NCBI GenBank assembly: GCA_016871755.1
Contig: VHCJ01000017.1
Coordinates: 1-61,585, forward strand
DNA: 61,585 bases
Direction: 5' to 3'
Origin: Verrucomicrobiota bacterium
GTDB taxonomy: Bacteria; Verrucomicrobiota; Verrucomicrobiia; Opitutales; Opitutaceae
Shown here in pieces: positions 8,845 to 17,677 of this stretch; positions within the stretch are counted from its first letter, which is position 1; the number at the start of each line of letters is the position of its first letter. Both the position numbers and the translations under genes were made by a program. The notes beneath the pieces are model-generated. The model was not told the origin of the DNA, searched no databases, and saw only the letters and a list, made by a program, of their open reading frames with translations.

Positions 8845-10970
8845 ACGCGTCGTCCGCGGTTTCGAAGACGGTTGGGGGCCCCCCGGGGCGCGCCCCGGTT
8901 TACGCCCTCGTCGGCAACCCGAATTGCGGGAAATCGACGCTCTTCAACGCGCTGACCGGGCTCAAGCAGAAGGTCGGCAACTACCCGGGCGTCACCGTCG
9001 AGAAGAAGGTTGGCACCGCGTATTCCCAGCACGGGCAGCCCATGCCGGTCATCGACCTCCCGGGAGCCTACTCGCTGGCGGCGCGTTCGCCGGATGAGGC
9101 GGTGACGCGTGATATGCTGCTCGGGCGGCGCCTGGATACGGCGGCTCCAGATCGGATTCTCTGCATCGTCGACGCGTCGAACCTCGAGCGGAATCTCTAC
9201 CTCGTCCACCAGATCCTCGATCTCGGGCGCCCCGTGATCGTGGTCCTGAACATGATGGACCTCGCGGCGAAAGCCGGGGTGCGCATCAAGGTCGAGCGCT
9301 TGGAAAAAGAACTCGGGATCCCGGTGATTCCCTGCGAGGCCGCCCATGGCCGTGGCCTGATCGAGCTCAAGCTCGCGATGAGCCGCCCGGACCTGCCGCT
9401 GCCGCGCCATCGCTGGGACATCCCTTCGCCGATCGCTCCGGCGGTGTCGGAGTTGCAGGCCTCCCTGCTGGAGAACGACCGCAAGGCCCCCCTGAGTGCG
9501 CGTGCGGAGGCATTGCTGCTGCTCACCGACCAGGATTCGGTCCGGGTCGCGGGGTCGACTCCGCTCAGCTCACGCACGACCGACATCCTGCAATCGTGGA
9601 AAGTACGCTGGGAAGGTCAGGGCGTCGATTGGGCGGCGACGCTCGTCGCGTCGCGTTACGATGCCATCGCGCGTCTGTGTGCCGACGTCCTCGAACGCGG
9701 AACTCCGGAGCAGGAGGGAGCGAGCCTGAGTGACCGCATCGACGGCGTGGTCACGCATCCGGTCTGGGGCTGGCTCGTGCTCGGCGGTCTGATGGGGGCG
9801 CTTTTCCTGAGCATCTTCACGCTGGCGGAGTACCCGATGACGTGGATCGACGACCACATCGCGCAGGCGGCGGATGCGGTGAAGGCGGCGATGCCGCCGG
9901 GTGACCTCCGGGACCTGATCACGGACGGCGCGATTGCCGGCGTGGGCGGGGTTCTGATCTTCCTTCCGCAGATCCTGATTCTGTTCTTCTTCATCGGCCT
10001 GCTGGAGAGCACCGGCTACATGGCGCGGGCGGCGTTCATCATGGACCGCCTGATGAGCCGGGTGGGCCTGAACGGCAAGAGCTTCATCCCGCTGCTCAGC
10101 TCCTACGCCTGTGCGATTCCCGGCATCATGGCGACGCGCACGATCGAGGATGCGAAGGATCGCCTTGTGACGATCCTGGTGGCGCCGTTGATGAGTTGCT
10201 CGGCGCGCCTCCCCGTGTACCTGCTGATGATCGCCGCGCTGGTGCCCGGGGACACCATTCCCGTGGGCACGAAGGTGGGCCTCATGCTCCTGATGTACGC
10301 GCTCGGGACCTCGGCCGCGTTCGGGTTTGCCTGGCTGTTCAAGCGGACGCTGCTGAAGGGCGAGCCCCCGCTGATGATCATGGAACTCCCGCCGTACCGG
10401 TTGCCGCGGGTGCGGGACGTGATCCTGCAGATGGTGGAGCGTGGCGGACTCTTCCTGCGCCGGGCCGGCACCCTCATTCTCGGCATTTCCATCGTGCTCT
10501 GGTTCCTCTCAACGTACCCGAAGGCGCCGGAAGGCGCGACGGCCCAGGCGCAGATGGCGCACAGCTTTGCGGGTCAGGCCGGCCAGCTCATCGAGCCGGT
10601 GATCCGCCCGCTCGGCTTTGACTGGCAGATCGGCATCGGCTTGATCGCCTCCTTCGCCGCGCGCGAAGTCTTTGTTTCGACGATGGGGGTGGTGTTCAAC
10701 GCTCAAAGCGATGCGGACGACACCGCACCGCTGCGGCAGGCGCTGGCCTCGGCCCGCTGGCCGGACGGCGCGCCGCTGTTCACACCGCTGGTCTGTTTGA
10801 CCCTGATGATCTTCTACGTCTTCGCCATGCAGTGCGTCAGCACCATCGCGGTCGTGCGGCGCGAGACCAACTCATGGCGGTGGCCGCTCTTCCAGCTCGC
10901 GTACATGACTGGCACCGCGTGGGTGGTCTGCTTCGCGGTCGCGTCGATCGGACGCCTGCTGGGCTATTGA
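8841..10970 (+). CDS. feoB: ferrous iron transport protein B
   Basis: 709-residue inner-membrane Fe(II) permease with a cytosolic GTPase domain. G1 GNPNCGKS is followed by 'LKQKVGNYPGVTVEKKVG' (switch I), 'DLPGAYSLAARSPDE' (G3) and 'NMMD' (G4). The membrane part carries both Gate motifs, 'LLSSYACAIPGIMATRTI' and 'ASFAAREVFVSTMGVVFN', with conserved cysteine in the first. Length is slightly under E. coli FeoB (773). Translationally coupled to the second feoA. Confidence 0.97.
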   Translation: MNASSAVSKTVGGPPGRAPVYALVGNPNCGKSTLFNALTGLKQKVGNYPGVTVEKKVGTAYSQHGQPMPVIDLPGAYSLAARSPDEAVTRDMLLGRRLDTAAPDRILCIVDASNLERNLYLVHQILDLGRPVIVVLNMMDLAAKAGVRIKVERLEKELGIPVIPCEAAHGRGLIELKLAMSRPDLPLPRHRWDIPSPIAPAVSELQASLLENDRKAPLSARAEALLLLTDQDSVRVAGSTPLSSRTTDILQSWKVRWEGQGVDWAATLVASRYDAIARLCADVLERGTPEQEGASLSDRIDGVVTHPVWGWLVLGGLMGALFLSIFTLAEYPMTWIDDHIAQAADAVKAAMPPGDLRDLITDGAIAGVGGVLIFLPQILILFFFIGLLESTGYMARAAFIMDRLMSRVGLNGKSFIPLLSSYACAIPGIMATRTIEDAKDRLVTILVAPLMSCSARLPVYLLMIAALVPGDTIPVGTKVGLMLLMYALGTSAAFGFAWLFKRTLLKGEPPLMIMELPPYRLPRVRDVILQMVERGGLFLRRAGTLILGISIVLWFLSTYPKAPEGATAQAQMAHSFAGQAGQLIEPVIRPLGFDWQIGIGLIASFAAREVFVSTMGVVFNAQSDADDTAPLRQALASARWPDGAPLFTPLVCLTLMIFYVFAMQCVSTIAVVRRETNSWRWPLFQLAYMTGTAWVVCFAVASIGRLLGY

Positions 10971-11007
10971 GCTGGGCCCGCGATTCGCCGCCGAACGACT
11001 CCACGTC

Positions 11008-11409
11008 ATGGCCCGGCTCCCGCTTCCCTTCGCCGCTCGGTTCGCGCTCCCTGCTTCGCTCGCGCTGGCTGCCGCGGTGGCGCTGGCGGGACCGATCGGA
11101 GCGCCGAGCGTGGCGCCCGCCACGCCGTCTGGCACGACGGTGGCCATGGCCGTTGGGTCCGGCTCGGGTCTGGCTTCGGAGTTGATTCCGATGATGGCAA
11201 CGGCGACCGCCGAGTCGGCCGCGTCGCCTCACGGCTGGCAGACCCCGGCAGCGTTGGCGGTGGTGGCGGTGACGATGCTGGCGCTGGGCTGGCGCGTGCG
11301 CGCGAACGCCCGGCGTCGCCGCTGCGGGTGTGGCGGCGATGCCTGCGCGGCGGTCAACCCCGAGGTCGAGCGCCTGCGCGCGCGGCTCAGCGCGAAGAGG
11401 GATCGGTAG
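11008..11409 (+). CDS. FeoB-associated Cys-rich membrane protein-like
   Basis: 133 residues, 37 bp after feoB. It has an Ala-rich hydrophobic N-terminus (signal-like, about 8-30), a Ser/Thr/Gly-rich stretch, a second membrane helix (about 80-96, 'ALAVVAVTMLALGWRV') and then basic residues leading into 'RRRRCGCGGDACAAV'. A single helix followed by a basic Cys-Gly-Cys cluster immediately downstream of feoB matches the FeoB-associated Cys-rich membrane proteins, which are normally only about 50 residues; the N-terminal extension is unusual. Its 3' end overlaps the convergent glcF by 23 bp. Confidence 0.6.
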   Translation: MARLPLPFAARFALPASLALAAAVALAGPIGAPSVAPATPSGTTVAMAVGSGSGLASELIPMMATATAESAASPHGWQTPAALAVVAVTMLALGWRVRANARRRRCGCGGDACAAVNPEVERLRARLSAKRDR

Positions 11410-12766
11410 CCTTGGCCTCGGCCGCGTAGGCTTGGGCAAGCAGGACGATCGGGTGCACGACGCTCGGCACGGGAGCACCTGCCGGGGTGGCGCGCTTCAG
11501 ACCATTTTCGAGCTGCAGGTGGCAGCCGGGATTCGCGGTCGCGACGAGCGTCGCTCCGGTGGCCTGGACGTGTCCCACCTTGCGCTGTTGGAGCCATCCG
11601 GCGGTCTCGGGTTGGGTGATGTTGTAGATGCCGGCGCTGCCGCAGCACCACGTGGCCTCGGCGCACTCGCGGAGCTCGACCCCGGGCAGGGCGCGGAGGA
11701 TTTCACGTGGCTGCCGGCTGACCTTTTGCCCGTGGCACAGGTGGCAAGACTCGTGGTACGTGAGTCGTTGCGGTTCGGTCGCGAACGCGCTCGCGGGCGC
11801 CGCCGGCTTCCGGAAACCGATTTCAGCGAGCCATTCGTGGATGTCGCGAAGCTTGCGCGACCACGTGGCGGCGCGGGCGGCGTAGACGGGATCATCGGCG
11901 AGCAGGTGATCGTAGTGACGCAGGTGGGAGCCGCAGCCGCCGGCGTTGCTGATGATCGCGTCGACGGAGTCCGGATCGATCGCGTCGATCTGCCGCCGCG
12001 CCAGTTCGCGGGCGGTGGCGGCATCGCCGTTGTGGGCGTGCAGGGAACCGCAGCAGGCCTGCGCCCGGGGCGTCACGACCTCGCAGCCATTGGCGACCAG
12101 CACATCAACCGTGGCGCGGTTGACGTCGGAGAACGCGAGGTCCTGCACGCAGCCGGTGAGGACGGCGACCCGGTGGCGCGCGGGCCCGGAGGGCCGCTCG
12201 ATCGGGGCGATAAGGGCGTCGGAGAAGTGGCGCTGGATGCGCGGCGTCTGCGGTTCGAGATCGGCGAGTTGACCCGGCAGCAACCGGGTGAGACCGATGC
12301 GGCGACTGAGACCCTGCAGGCCGCTGGCCTGCCACAGCCAGAGCAGTCGGCCGAGGGCGCGGAGCAGGCGCGGGCGCGTGAAGACGAGGCGCAGGGCGAA
12401 CCAGCGGACCCCGCGGCGCTTCGGGGTGTCGAGCACCCCGCGGCGCTCGATCTCGGCGCGGGCGGTCTCGAAGAGATTCGGGTAATCGACCCCGGCGGGG
12501 CAGGCGGTGGTGCAGGCGAGGCAGCCGAGGCAGTAGTACATTTCCTCACCGAAGTCGGCGTTGACCTCGAGTTCACCGTCAGCGATCGCGCGCATCAGGG
12601 CGATGCGGCCGCGGGGGGAGTGCCGTTCGCGGCCGGTCTCGACGTAGGTCGGACACGTCGGCAGGCACATTCCGCAATGCATGCATTGCTGCAGCACTGA
12701 GTAGTCGAGGCTGCGCAGCAGGTTGCCCGTGGCGTCGGGCGGGGAAGAGCGAGGCGCTGAGCTCAT
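11387..12766 (-). CDS. glcF: glycolate oxidase iron-sulfur subunit
   Basis: 459 residues. Two [4Fe-4S] ferredoxin motifs lie near the N-terminus ('CMHCGMCLPTCP' and 'CLGCLACTTACPAGV'), followed by two CCG domains ('ACCGSLHAHNG' and 'WCCGSAGIYN') found in GlcF and related electron-transfer subunits. It passes electrons from the FAD subunit to the quinone pool. The ATG at 12766 follows the glcD stop by 19 bp, so the two are co-transcribed; an upstream start would overlap glcD. No glcE is present, as in several bacteria where GlcD and GlcF suffice or a second FAD subunit is encoded elsewhere. Confidence 0.92.
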   Translation of the reverse strand: MSSAPRSSPPDATGNLLRSLDYSVLQQCMHCGMCLPTCPTYVETGRERHSPRGRIALMRAIADGELEVNADFGEEMYYCLGCLACTTACPAGVDYPNLFETARAEIERRGVLDTPKRRGVRWFALRLVFTRPRLLRALGRLLWLWQASGLQGLSRRIGLTRLLPGQLADLEPQTPRIQRHFSDALIAPIERPSGPARHRVAVLTGCVQDLAFSDVNRATVDVLVANGCEVVTPRAQACCGSLHAHNGDAATARELARRQIDAIDPDSVDAIISNAGGCGSHLRHYDHLLADDPVYAARAATWSRKLRDIHEWLAEIGFRKPAAPASAFATEPQRLTYHESCHLCHGQKVSRQPREILRALPGVELRECAEATWCCGSAGIYNITQPETAGWLQQRKVGHVQATGATLVATANPGCHLQLENGLKRATPAGAPVPSVVHPIVLLAQAYAAEAKATDPSSR

Positions 12767-12785
12767 GGCGGTGTGGGCGAAGGGC

Positions 12786-14201
12786 TCAGTCGAAGATCTT
12801 GCCCGGGTTGAGCAAGCCGTCGGGATCAAGCGTGCGCTTGATCGAGCGCAGCAGTTCGAGGGTCGGATCGCCGAGCTGGCGGGGCAGGAAGGATTTCTTG
12901 GCGAGGCCGACCCCGTGTTCGCCGGTGAGCGTGCCGCCGAGGGAGACGGCGTAGTCGAAGATTTCCTTCATCGCGGCCTCGACGCGGTGCATTTCCGCTT
13001 CGTTGCGCTCATCGGTGAGGAACGTGGGATGGAGATTGCCGTCGCCGAAGTGGCCGAACGTCGCGACCTCGACCTGGTGGCGGGCGGCGGTCTCGTTGAT
13101 GAAGCGGATCATCTTGGCGAGCTCGCTGCGCGGGACGGTGGCGTCCTCGAGGATCGTGGTCGGCCGCAGCCGGGCGAGGGCGGAGAACGCGCTGCGGCGG
13201 GCGGTGGCGAGGCGGGTGGCCTCGTCGGCGGAGGCGGCGCGGCGCACGGCGAGGGCGGACTGGGCGCGGCAGATCTGCTCGATCCGGTCGGCCTCGTCGG
13301 CGACGGCGGCCGGATGGCCGTCGGTCTCGATCAGGAGCAAGGCCTCGGCCTCGGTCGGAAGGCCGACCTTGGCGTAGGCCTCCACGCAGCGCAGCGTGCG
13401 CTGGTCGAGGAACTCGAGCGTGCACGGAATGATCTTCTCCGCGATGATGGCGGAGACCGTCTCGGCGGCGGCGTCCATGGATGCATAGGTGGCGAGGAGC
13501 GTCTGGCGGGCGGCGGGTTTCGGGAGCAGGCGGAGCAGGACCTTGGTGATGATGCCGAGCGTGCCCTCGCTGCCGATGAAGAGATCGCGCAGATTGTAGC
13601 CGGCGACGTCCTTGACGCACTTGTTGCCCAGCCAGACGGTGGAGCCGTCGGCGAGGACGACCTCGAGGCCCATGACGTAATTGCGGGTGACGCCGTACTT
13701 CAGGCCGCGGAGGCCGCCGGCGTTTTCCGAGACATTGCCGCCAATGGTGCTGATCTTCATCGATCCCGGGTCCGGCGGGTAGAAGAGTCCCGCGCCGTCG
13801 GCGGTGTCGTAGATCCGCTGGGTGATGACCCCCGGCTCGGCCAGCAGCGTCAGGTTGCGCGTATCGAGTTCGAGGATGCGATTCATGTCGCCGAGGCAGA
13901 GCACGACGCAGCCCGGTACGGGAACGCTGCCGCCGGAGAGCCCGGTGCCGCTGCCCCGGGATACGACGGGGACGCGGTGGGTGCGGGCGAGCCGCAGGAC
14001 GGCGGCGACGCCGACGGCGTCGCGCGGGAAGACCACGGCCCCCGGCAGCTGGCGGAGGGCGGCGGTGCCATCGAAGCCGTACGGGATCAGGTCCTCGTGG
14101 CGGGTCAGGACTGCGCTCTCGGGAAAGGCGGCGCGGAGGTCACGGAGAAAGAGATCGGGCAGCGACCCGCGCGGCGCGGGCTGGGGTGAGGGGGAGCTCA
14201 T
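12786..14201 (-). CDS. glcD: glycolate oxidase FAD-binding subunit (FAD-linked oxidase)
   Basis: 471 residues. FAD-binding type 4 domain with 'PVVSRGSGTGLSGGSVPV', 'DPGSMKISTIGGNVSENAGG' and 'GSEGTLGIITKVLLRLLP', then the C-terminal FAD-oxidase domain with 'FGHFGDGNLHPTFL' and 'GTLTGEHGVGLAKKSFL'. Glycolate or D-lactate is the likely substrate; the pairing with glcF and a GlcC-like regulator favours glycolate. The start is the ATG at 14201 beginning MSSPSPQPAPRG; the longer reading upstream overlaps glcC out of phase with any homology. Confidence 0.92.
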   Translation of the reverse strand: MSSPSPQPAPRGSLPDLFLRDLRAAFPESAVLTRHEDLIPYGFDGTAALRQLPGAVVFPRDAVGVAAVLRLARTHRVPVVSRGSGTGLSGGSVPVPGCVVLCLGDMNRILELDTRNLTLLAEPGVITQRIYDTADGAGLFYPPDPGSMKISTIGGNVSENAGGLRGLKYGVTRNYVMGLEVVLADGSTVWLGNKCVKDVAGYNLRDLFIGSEGTLGIITKVLLRLLPKPAARQTLLATYASMDAAAETVSAIIAEKIIPCTLEFLDQRTLRCVEAYAKVGLPTEAEALLLIETDGHPAAVADEADRIEQICRAQSALAVRRAASADEATRLATARRSAFSALARLRPTTILEDATVPRSELAKMIRFINETAARHQVEVATFGHFGDGNLHPTFLTDERNEAEMHRVEAAMKEIFDYAVSLGGTLTGEHGVGLAKKSFLPRQLGDPTLELLRSIKRTLDPDGLLNPGKIFD

Positions 14202-14227
14202 GGAAGTCGGAGGGAACGGAGGGACTG

Positions 14228-15001
14228 TCAGGTGATTGCCGTCGCCCTCGTGGCCGCGCTCCGCCGCCGGGGAGCCGGAGTGTCGGCGGTGGCTGCAGCG
14301 GTGGTTGCGGCGGTGGCGGTGGCGTCGTCGGAGAAGGCGGGGAGGGGGGTGGTGGCGGCGGCTTGGGCGGCGCGGACGTGGGCGAGCATGGCGGCGTGGG
14401 CGGCATCGCCGTCGCCCCGCTCGACGGCGGTGACGATGCGGGCGTGCTGGGCGGCGGCCTCGGCGAGTCCGACGTGGGCGAGCGTGATCCGGCGCGTCTC
14501 GGCCTCCAACCCGGCGATCGAGTTCAGCATGAGCGACAGCACGCGGTTCCCGGCGAGGTCGGCGAGCAGGCGGTGAAAGTCCAGATCCGCCAGCACGGCT
14601 TCGTCGAGGGACGAGCCCAGGCGCTCGTGCGCGGCGCGCAGGGCGGCCCGCTCGGCGGGACCCGCGCGCTCGGCGGCGGCCCGGGCGATGGCGGGCTCCA
14701 CCCAGAGGCGGACTTCGGCGAACTGCCGCAGGCGCTCGCCCGGATCCGGCAGTTCGCGGGCCAGCGTCGCGCGGACCGGGGCCTGCGGCCGGTTCACCAC
14801 CCGCACCCCGACCCCATGCTGCACCTCCAGCAGGCCCTGGATTTCCAGCCGCTGGACCGCCTCCCGCAGCGCGGATCGGCTGACTCCGAGCCGGGCCGAC
14901 AAGGCGCGCTCCGGCGGCAGCCATTGCGCGGAGCGGTACTGCCGGGCGAGCCGTTCGCAGATCGCGTCGACCAAGGGACCGCGGCGCAGGGTGGCGGGCA
15001 T
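14228..15001 (-). CDS. glcC: GntR/FadR-family regulator, GlcC-like
   Basis: 257 residues. The N-terminal winged helix has 'LPPERALSARLGVSRSALRE' and 'AVQRLEIQGLLEVQHGVGV', the standard GntR pattern. The C-terminal FCD domain has acidic and His metal/effector-binding residues ('DLDFHRLLADLAGNRVLSLML' contains the first of them). The last about 30 residues are an Ala/Thr-rich tail. It is followed after 26 bp by glcD-glcF, so it is probably their regulator, and a palindromic FadR-type operator lies just before its start codon, suggesting autoregulation. Confidence 0.85.
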   Translation of the reverse strand: MPATLRRGPLVDAICERLARQYRSAQWLPPERALSARLGVSRSALREAVQRLEIQGLLEVQHGVGVRVVNRPQAPVRATLARELPDPGERLRQFAEVRLWVEPAIARAAAERAGPAERAALRAAHERLGSSLDEAVLADLDFHRLLADLAGNRVLSLMLNSIAGLEAETRRITLAHVGLAEAAAQHARIVTAVERGDGDAAHAAMLAHVRAAQAAATTPLPAFSDDATATAATTAAATADTPAPRRRSAATRATAIT

Positions 15002-15010
15002 GGAGGTAGG

Positions 15011-15021
15011 AGGTCAGACCA
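15011..15021 (-). promoter_or_regulatory. FadR-type operator in front of glcC-glcD-glcF
   Basis: AGGTCAGACCA contains the perfect palindrome GGTC-A-GACC (15012-15020). The FadR subfamily consensus is TGGT-N3-ACCA, matched at 10 of 11 positions (including the free N3). It is 10 bp upstream of the glcC start codon, where binding would block the operon. Confidence 0.6.
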
Positions 15022-15101
15022 CTGGACGAAAGGCAATCCGGAACGCCGGGGGCGGATCGGCCCGCTTGACGGCGGCGGGCAATCCGCATTGCCTGCGAGG
15101 G

Positions 15102-15686
15102 ATGCGTGGCTGCGGGGCGACTTGTTTTCTGGTGGGCGTGATCGGGGGCGGATCGTTCCTCGGTGCTGCCCCGTTGCCGTCGTCCGTCTCGCCGTTCCTG
15201 CCCCCGGATGCCCCGGCGGCGGTGGCGGGTACGGCGGCGCAGGGGGCGCCGGTCGAGTTTCGCGGCGTGGTGGTGATGGGCGGCAGGCAGCGCTTCAACT
15301 TCTTCGATCCGGCCCGCAAGCAGAGCGTGTGGATCGGGCTCGACGAGCCGGGGACGCCGTATCGCGTGACGGCCTATGACGACGCCCGCGAGAGTGTGAC
15401 GGTCGAGGTGGAGGGGCGGGTGCTGGCGCTGACGCTGGAGAAGACGAAGATCGCGTCGTCGCCGCCGCCCGGGAACGTGCCGATGGCGGGAGCCGTTCCC
15501 GCGGTGGCGGGGGCGCCCGCCCCCGGGGTGCCGCCGGTGGTGCTGAACCCTACGGCTGCCGATGAAGCGAAGCGGCTCGAGGCGATCGCTGCGGAGGTGC
15601 GCCGTCGGCGTGCGCTCCGTCAGCAGGGTGGTGCCGCGACGCCCGCGCCGGGAGGCGCGGCGACGGCGGTGGAGAAGGCGAACTAG
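15102..15686 (+). CDS. secreted protein of unknown function, possibly GspC/PilP-like
   Basis: 194 residues. The ATG at 15102 opens on 'MRGCGATCFLVGVIGGGSFLGAA', a hydrophobic export signal. A small beta domain follows (about 50-115): 'VEFRGVVVMGGRQRFNFFD', 'KQSVWIGLDEPGTPYRV', 'ESVTVEVEGRVLALTLEKTK'. Its pattern of a displayed property being recalled and strengthened resembles HR/PilP domains of secretion and pilus machinery, but there is no pilus gene near it. The C-terminus is Pro/Ala-rich with a charged helix 'EAKRLEAIAAEVRRRRALRQ'. It is divergent from glcC. Confidence 0.55.
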   Translation: MRGCGATCFLVGVIGGGSFLGAAPLPSSVSPFLPPDAPAAVAGTAAQGAPVEFRGVVVMGGRQRFNFFDPARKQSVWIGLDEPGTPYRVTAYDDARESVTVEVEGRVLALTLEKTKIASSPPPGNVPMAGAVPAVAGAPAPGVPPVVLNPTAADEAKRLEAIAAEVRRRRALRQQGGAATPAPGGAATAVEKAN

Positions 15687-15763
15687 GTGCCGGCTTCGCG
15701 TGCGGCCGGAGCGCGCGAAAAAAGCCGTGCGCCGGCCGCGGCGCGGGCTAGGATCGTCTTCCC

Positions 15764-17677
15764 ATGTCCCTCCCCCCGCCGACTCCGGTCGCCGCGTCCA
15801 TCTCCAACTGGATGCTGGTGCGGCGGCTTTGGGGGTTGGCGTGGCGATATCGCCTCCGGTGCCTGCAGGTCCTCGGCCTCCAGTTGGTGCTGCTTTCCCT
15901 GGGGTTGGCCGGGCTGAGCCTGACGGGTGTCGGCATCGACTATATCCGGTACGTGCTGGGGAAGGAGCACCCGTCGCTCGAGACACCCGAGATTGCGATC
16001 CCCGCGATTCAGTTCGGGCCAACGCTGCCCGCCGCTTGGACCCCCACCCAGGTGCTCCTGCTCATCGCCGGCCTGATCCTCGCGATGGCGGCGGTGCGGG
16101 CGTACCTGAACTACGCCTATTCCGTTGCGATCAACGGCCTCGTGCAACTGCGCCTGGTCGTCGACCTCCGGGCGGAAATCTACGACAAGCTCCAGCGATT
16201 GAGCTTCCGGTTCTTTGATGCGAATACAACCGGCTCGATCATCACCCGCGTCACGGGTGATGTGCAAAGCGTGCGCATGTTCGTCGATCAAGTGCTGATC
16301 CAGAGCCTGATCATGGTCATCTCGCTCGCGGTCTACGTCATCTACATGGTCAGCCTTCATCCCGGCCTGACCCTGGCGTGTCTTGCGACCACCCCGGTGC
16401 TGGCGCTCATGTCGATGCGGTTCTCGCGCCAGATCCAGCCGGCCTATGCCCACAACCGTACGCTGGTGGAGCGGATGGTGCAGACCCTCGCGGAGAGCAT
16501 CCAGGGGATCCAGGTGACGAAGGGGTTCGGCCGCGAGGCGGAGGACCGGGCGCGGTTCGATGCGAGCAACGACGCGGTGTTTGCGCAGCAGCGCAGCATC
16601 TTCTGGCGGGTGAGCCTCTTTTCTCCCGCGGTCGGCCTGCTCACGCGGGTGAACATGGTCGTACTGCTCGGCTACGGCGGCTGGCTGGTCCTGGAAGGCA
16701 AGCTGCCGCTGGGCGCGGGGCTCATCGTCTTTGCCGGCCTGCTCGAGCAGTTCTCGGGTCAGGTCAACCAAGTCGCCACCGTCGTGAACAGCGTGCAGCA
16801 GTCCCTGATCGGGGCGCGGCGGGTGTTTGAGATCCTTGATGCGCCGGTCGAGGTGCGGAGCCGGCCGGATGCGATCCGGCGCCCGCGGCTGACCGGGGCG
16901 GTGGCGTTCGAGCGGGTGAGCTTCGCCTACGACGGCATCGATCCGGTGCTGCGCGACATCACGCTGGAGGTGAAGCCGGGGCAGTGCGTGGCGATCCTCG
17001 GCGCGACGGGGGCGGGCAAGAGCGTGTTGATGAGCCTGACTCCGCGGTTCTGGGATCCGACTGCCGGGCGGGTGTTGCTGGACGGCATGGATGCGCGCGA
17101 CCTCGAACTCGACGACCTGCGCCGGAACATCGGTTTGGTGTTCCAGGAGAGTTTCCTGTTCTCGAACACGGTGGCGGCGAACATCGCGTTCGGGCACCCC
17201 CACGCGACGCGCGAGCAGATCGAGAAAGCGGCGCGGATCGCGGCGGCGCATGAGTTCATCATGGCGCTGCCGAAGGGCTACGACACGATCCTCGGCGAGA
17301 GCGGGAACACCCTCTCGGGCGGGCAGCGGCAGCGGCTCGCGATCGCGCGGGCGGTGCTCCTGGAGCCCCCGATCCTGCTCCTCGATGATCCCACGGCGGC
17401 GATCGACAGCGAGACGGAGCACGAGATCTTCGAGGCGCTGGATCGCGCGATCGCGGGCCGCACCACCTTCATCGTCGCGCACCGCCTCAGCACACTGCGC
17501 CGGGCGGACTTCATCATTGTGATGGAGGACGGACGCATCGTGCAGCGCGGGCGGCACGAGGAACTCATGCGTGAACCGGGCCCGTACCTGCGGGTGGCCA
17601 ACCTGCAGCTCCGGGACGGACGTGAACTGCAGCAGCAGGCCCTCGGGCAGGGCGTCCAGCCGAGAGGTGCCGCGTGA
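15764..17677 (+). CDS. ABC exporter half-transporter, subunit with degenerate ATP site
   Basis: 637 residues: an ABC type 1 membrane domain (six helices, about 25-330) fused to an ATPase domain. Walker A 'GATGAGKS' (about 412-420), signature LSGGQRQRLAIARA, Walker B 'ILLLDDPTAAID', H-loop 'IVAHRLSTLRRAD'. The catalytic Glu after Walker B is Asp (DD instead of DE). The intact LSGGQ signature serves the partner's ATP site. It overlaps the next gene (GTGA), so the two are coupled and form a heterodimer of the TM287/288 or BmrCD kind. Substrate unknown; lipids or drugs are usual. Confidence 0.9.
   Translation: MSLPPPTPVAASISNWMLVRRLWGLAWRYRLRCLQVLGLQLVLLSLGLAGLSLTGVGIDYIRYVLGKEHPSLETPEIAIPAIQFGPTLPAAWTPTQVLLLIAGLILAMAAVRAYLNYAYSVAINGLVQLRLVVDLRAEIYDKLQRLSFRFFDANTTGSIITRVTGDVQSVRMFVDQVLIQSLIMVISLAVYVIYMVSLHPGLTLACLATTPVLALMSMRFSRQIQPAYAHNRTLVERMVQTLAESIQGIQVTKGFGREAEDRARFDASNDAVFAQQRSIFWRVSLFSPAVGLLTRVNMVVLLGYGGWLVLEGKLPLGAGLIVFAGLLEQFSGQVNQVATVVNSVQQSLIGARRVFEILDAPVEVRSRPDAIRRPRLTGAVAFERVSFAYDGIDPVLRDITLEVKPGQCVAILGATGAGKSVLMSLTPRFWDPTAGRVLLDGMDARDLELDDLRRNIGLVFQESFLFSNTVAANIAFGHPHATREQIEKAARIAAAHEFIMALPKGYDTILGESGNTLSGGQRQRLAIARAVLLEPPILLLDDPTAAIDSETEHEIFEALDRAIAGRTTFIVAHRLSTLRRADFIIVMEDGRIVQRGRHEELMREPGPYLRVANLQLRDGRELQQQALGQGVQPRGAA

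Noticed and set aside
12723-14189. 488-codon forward open frame opposite glcD
   Set aside because: The opposite strand has a complete FAD oxidase with intact motifs; the forward frame is Gly/Ala/Asp-rich shadow.
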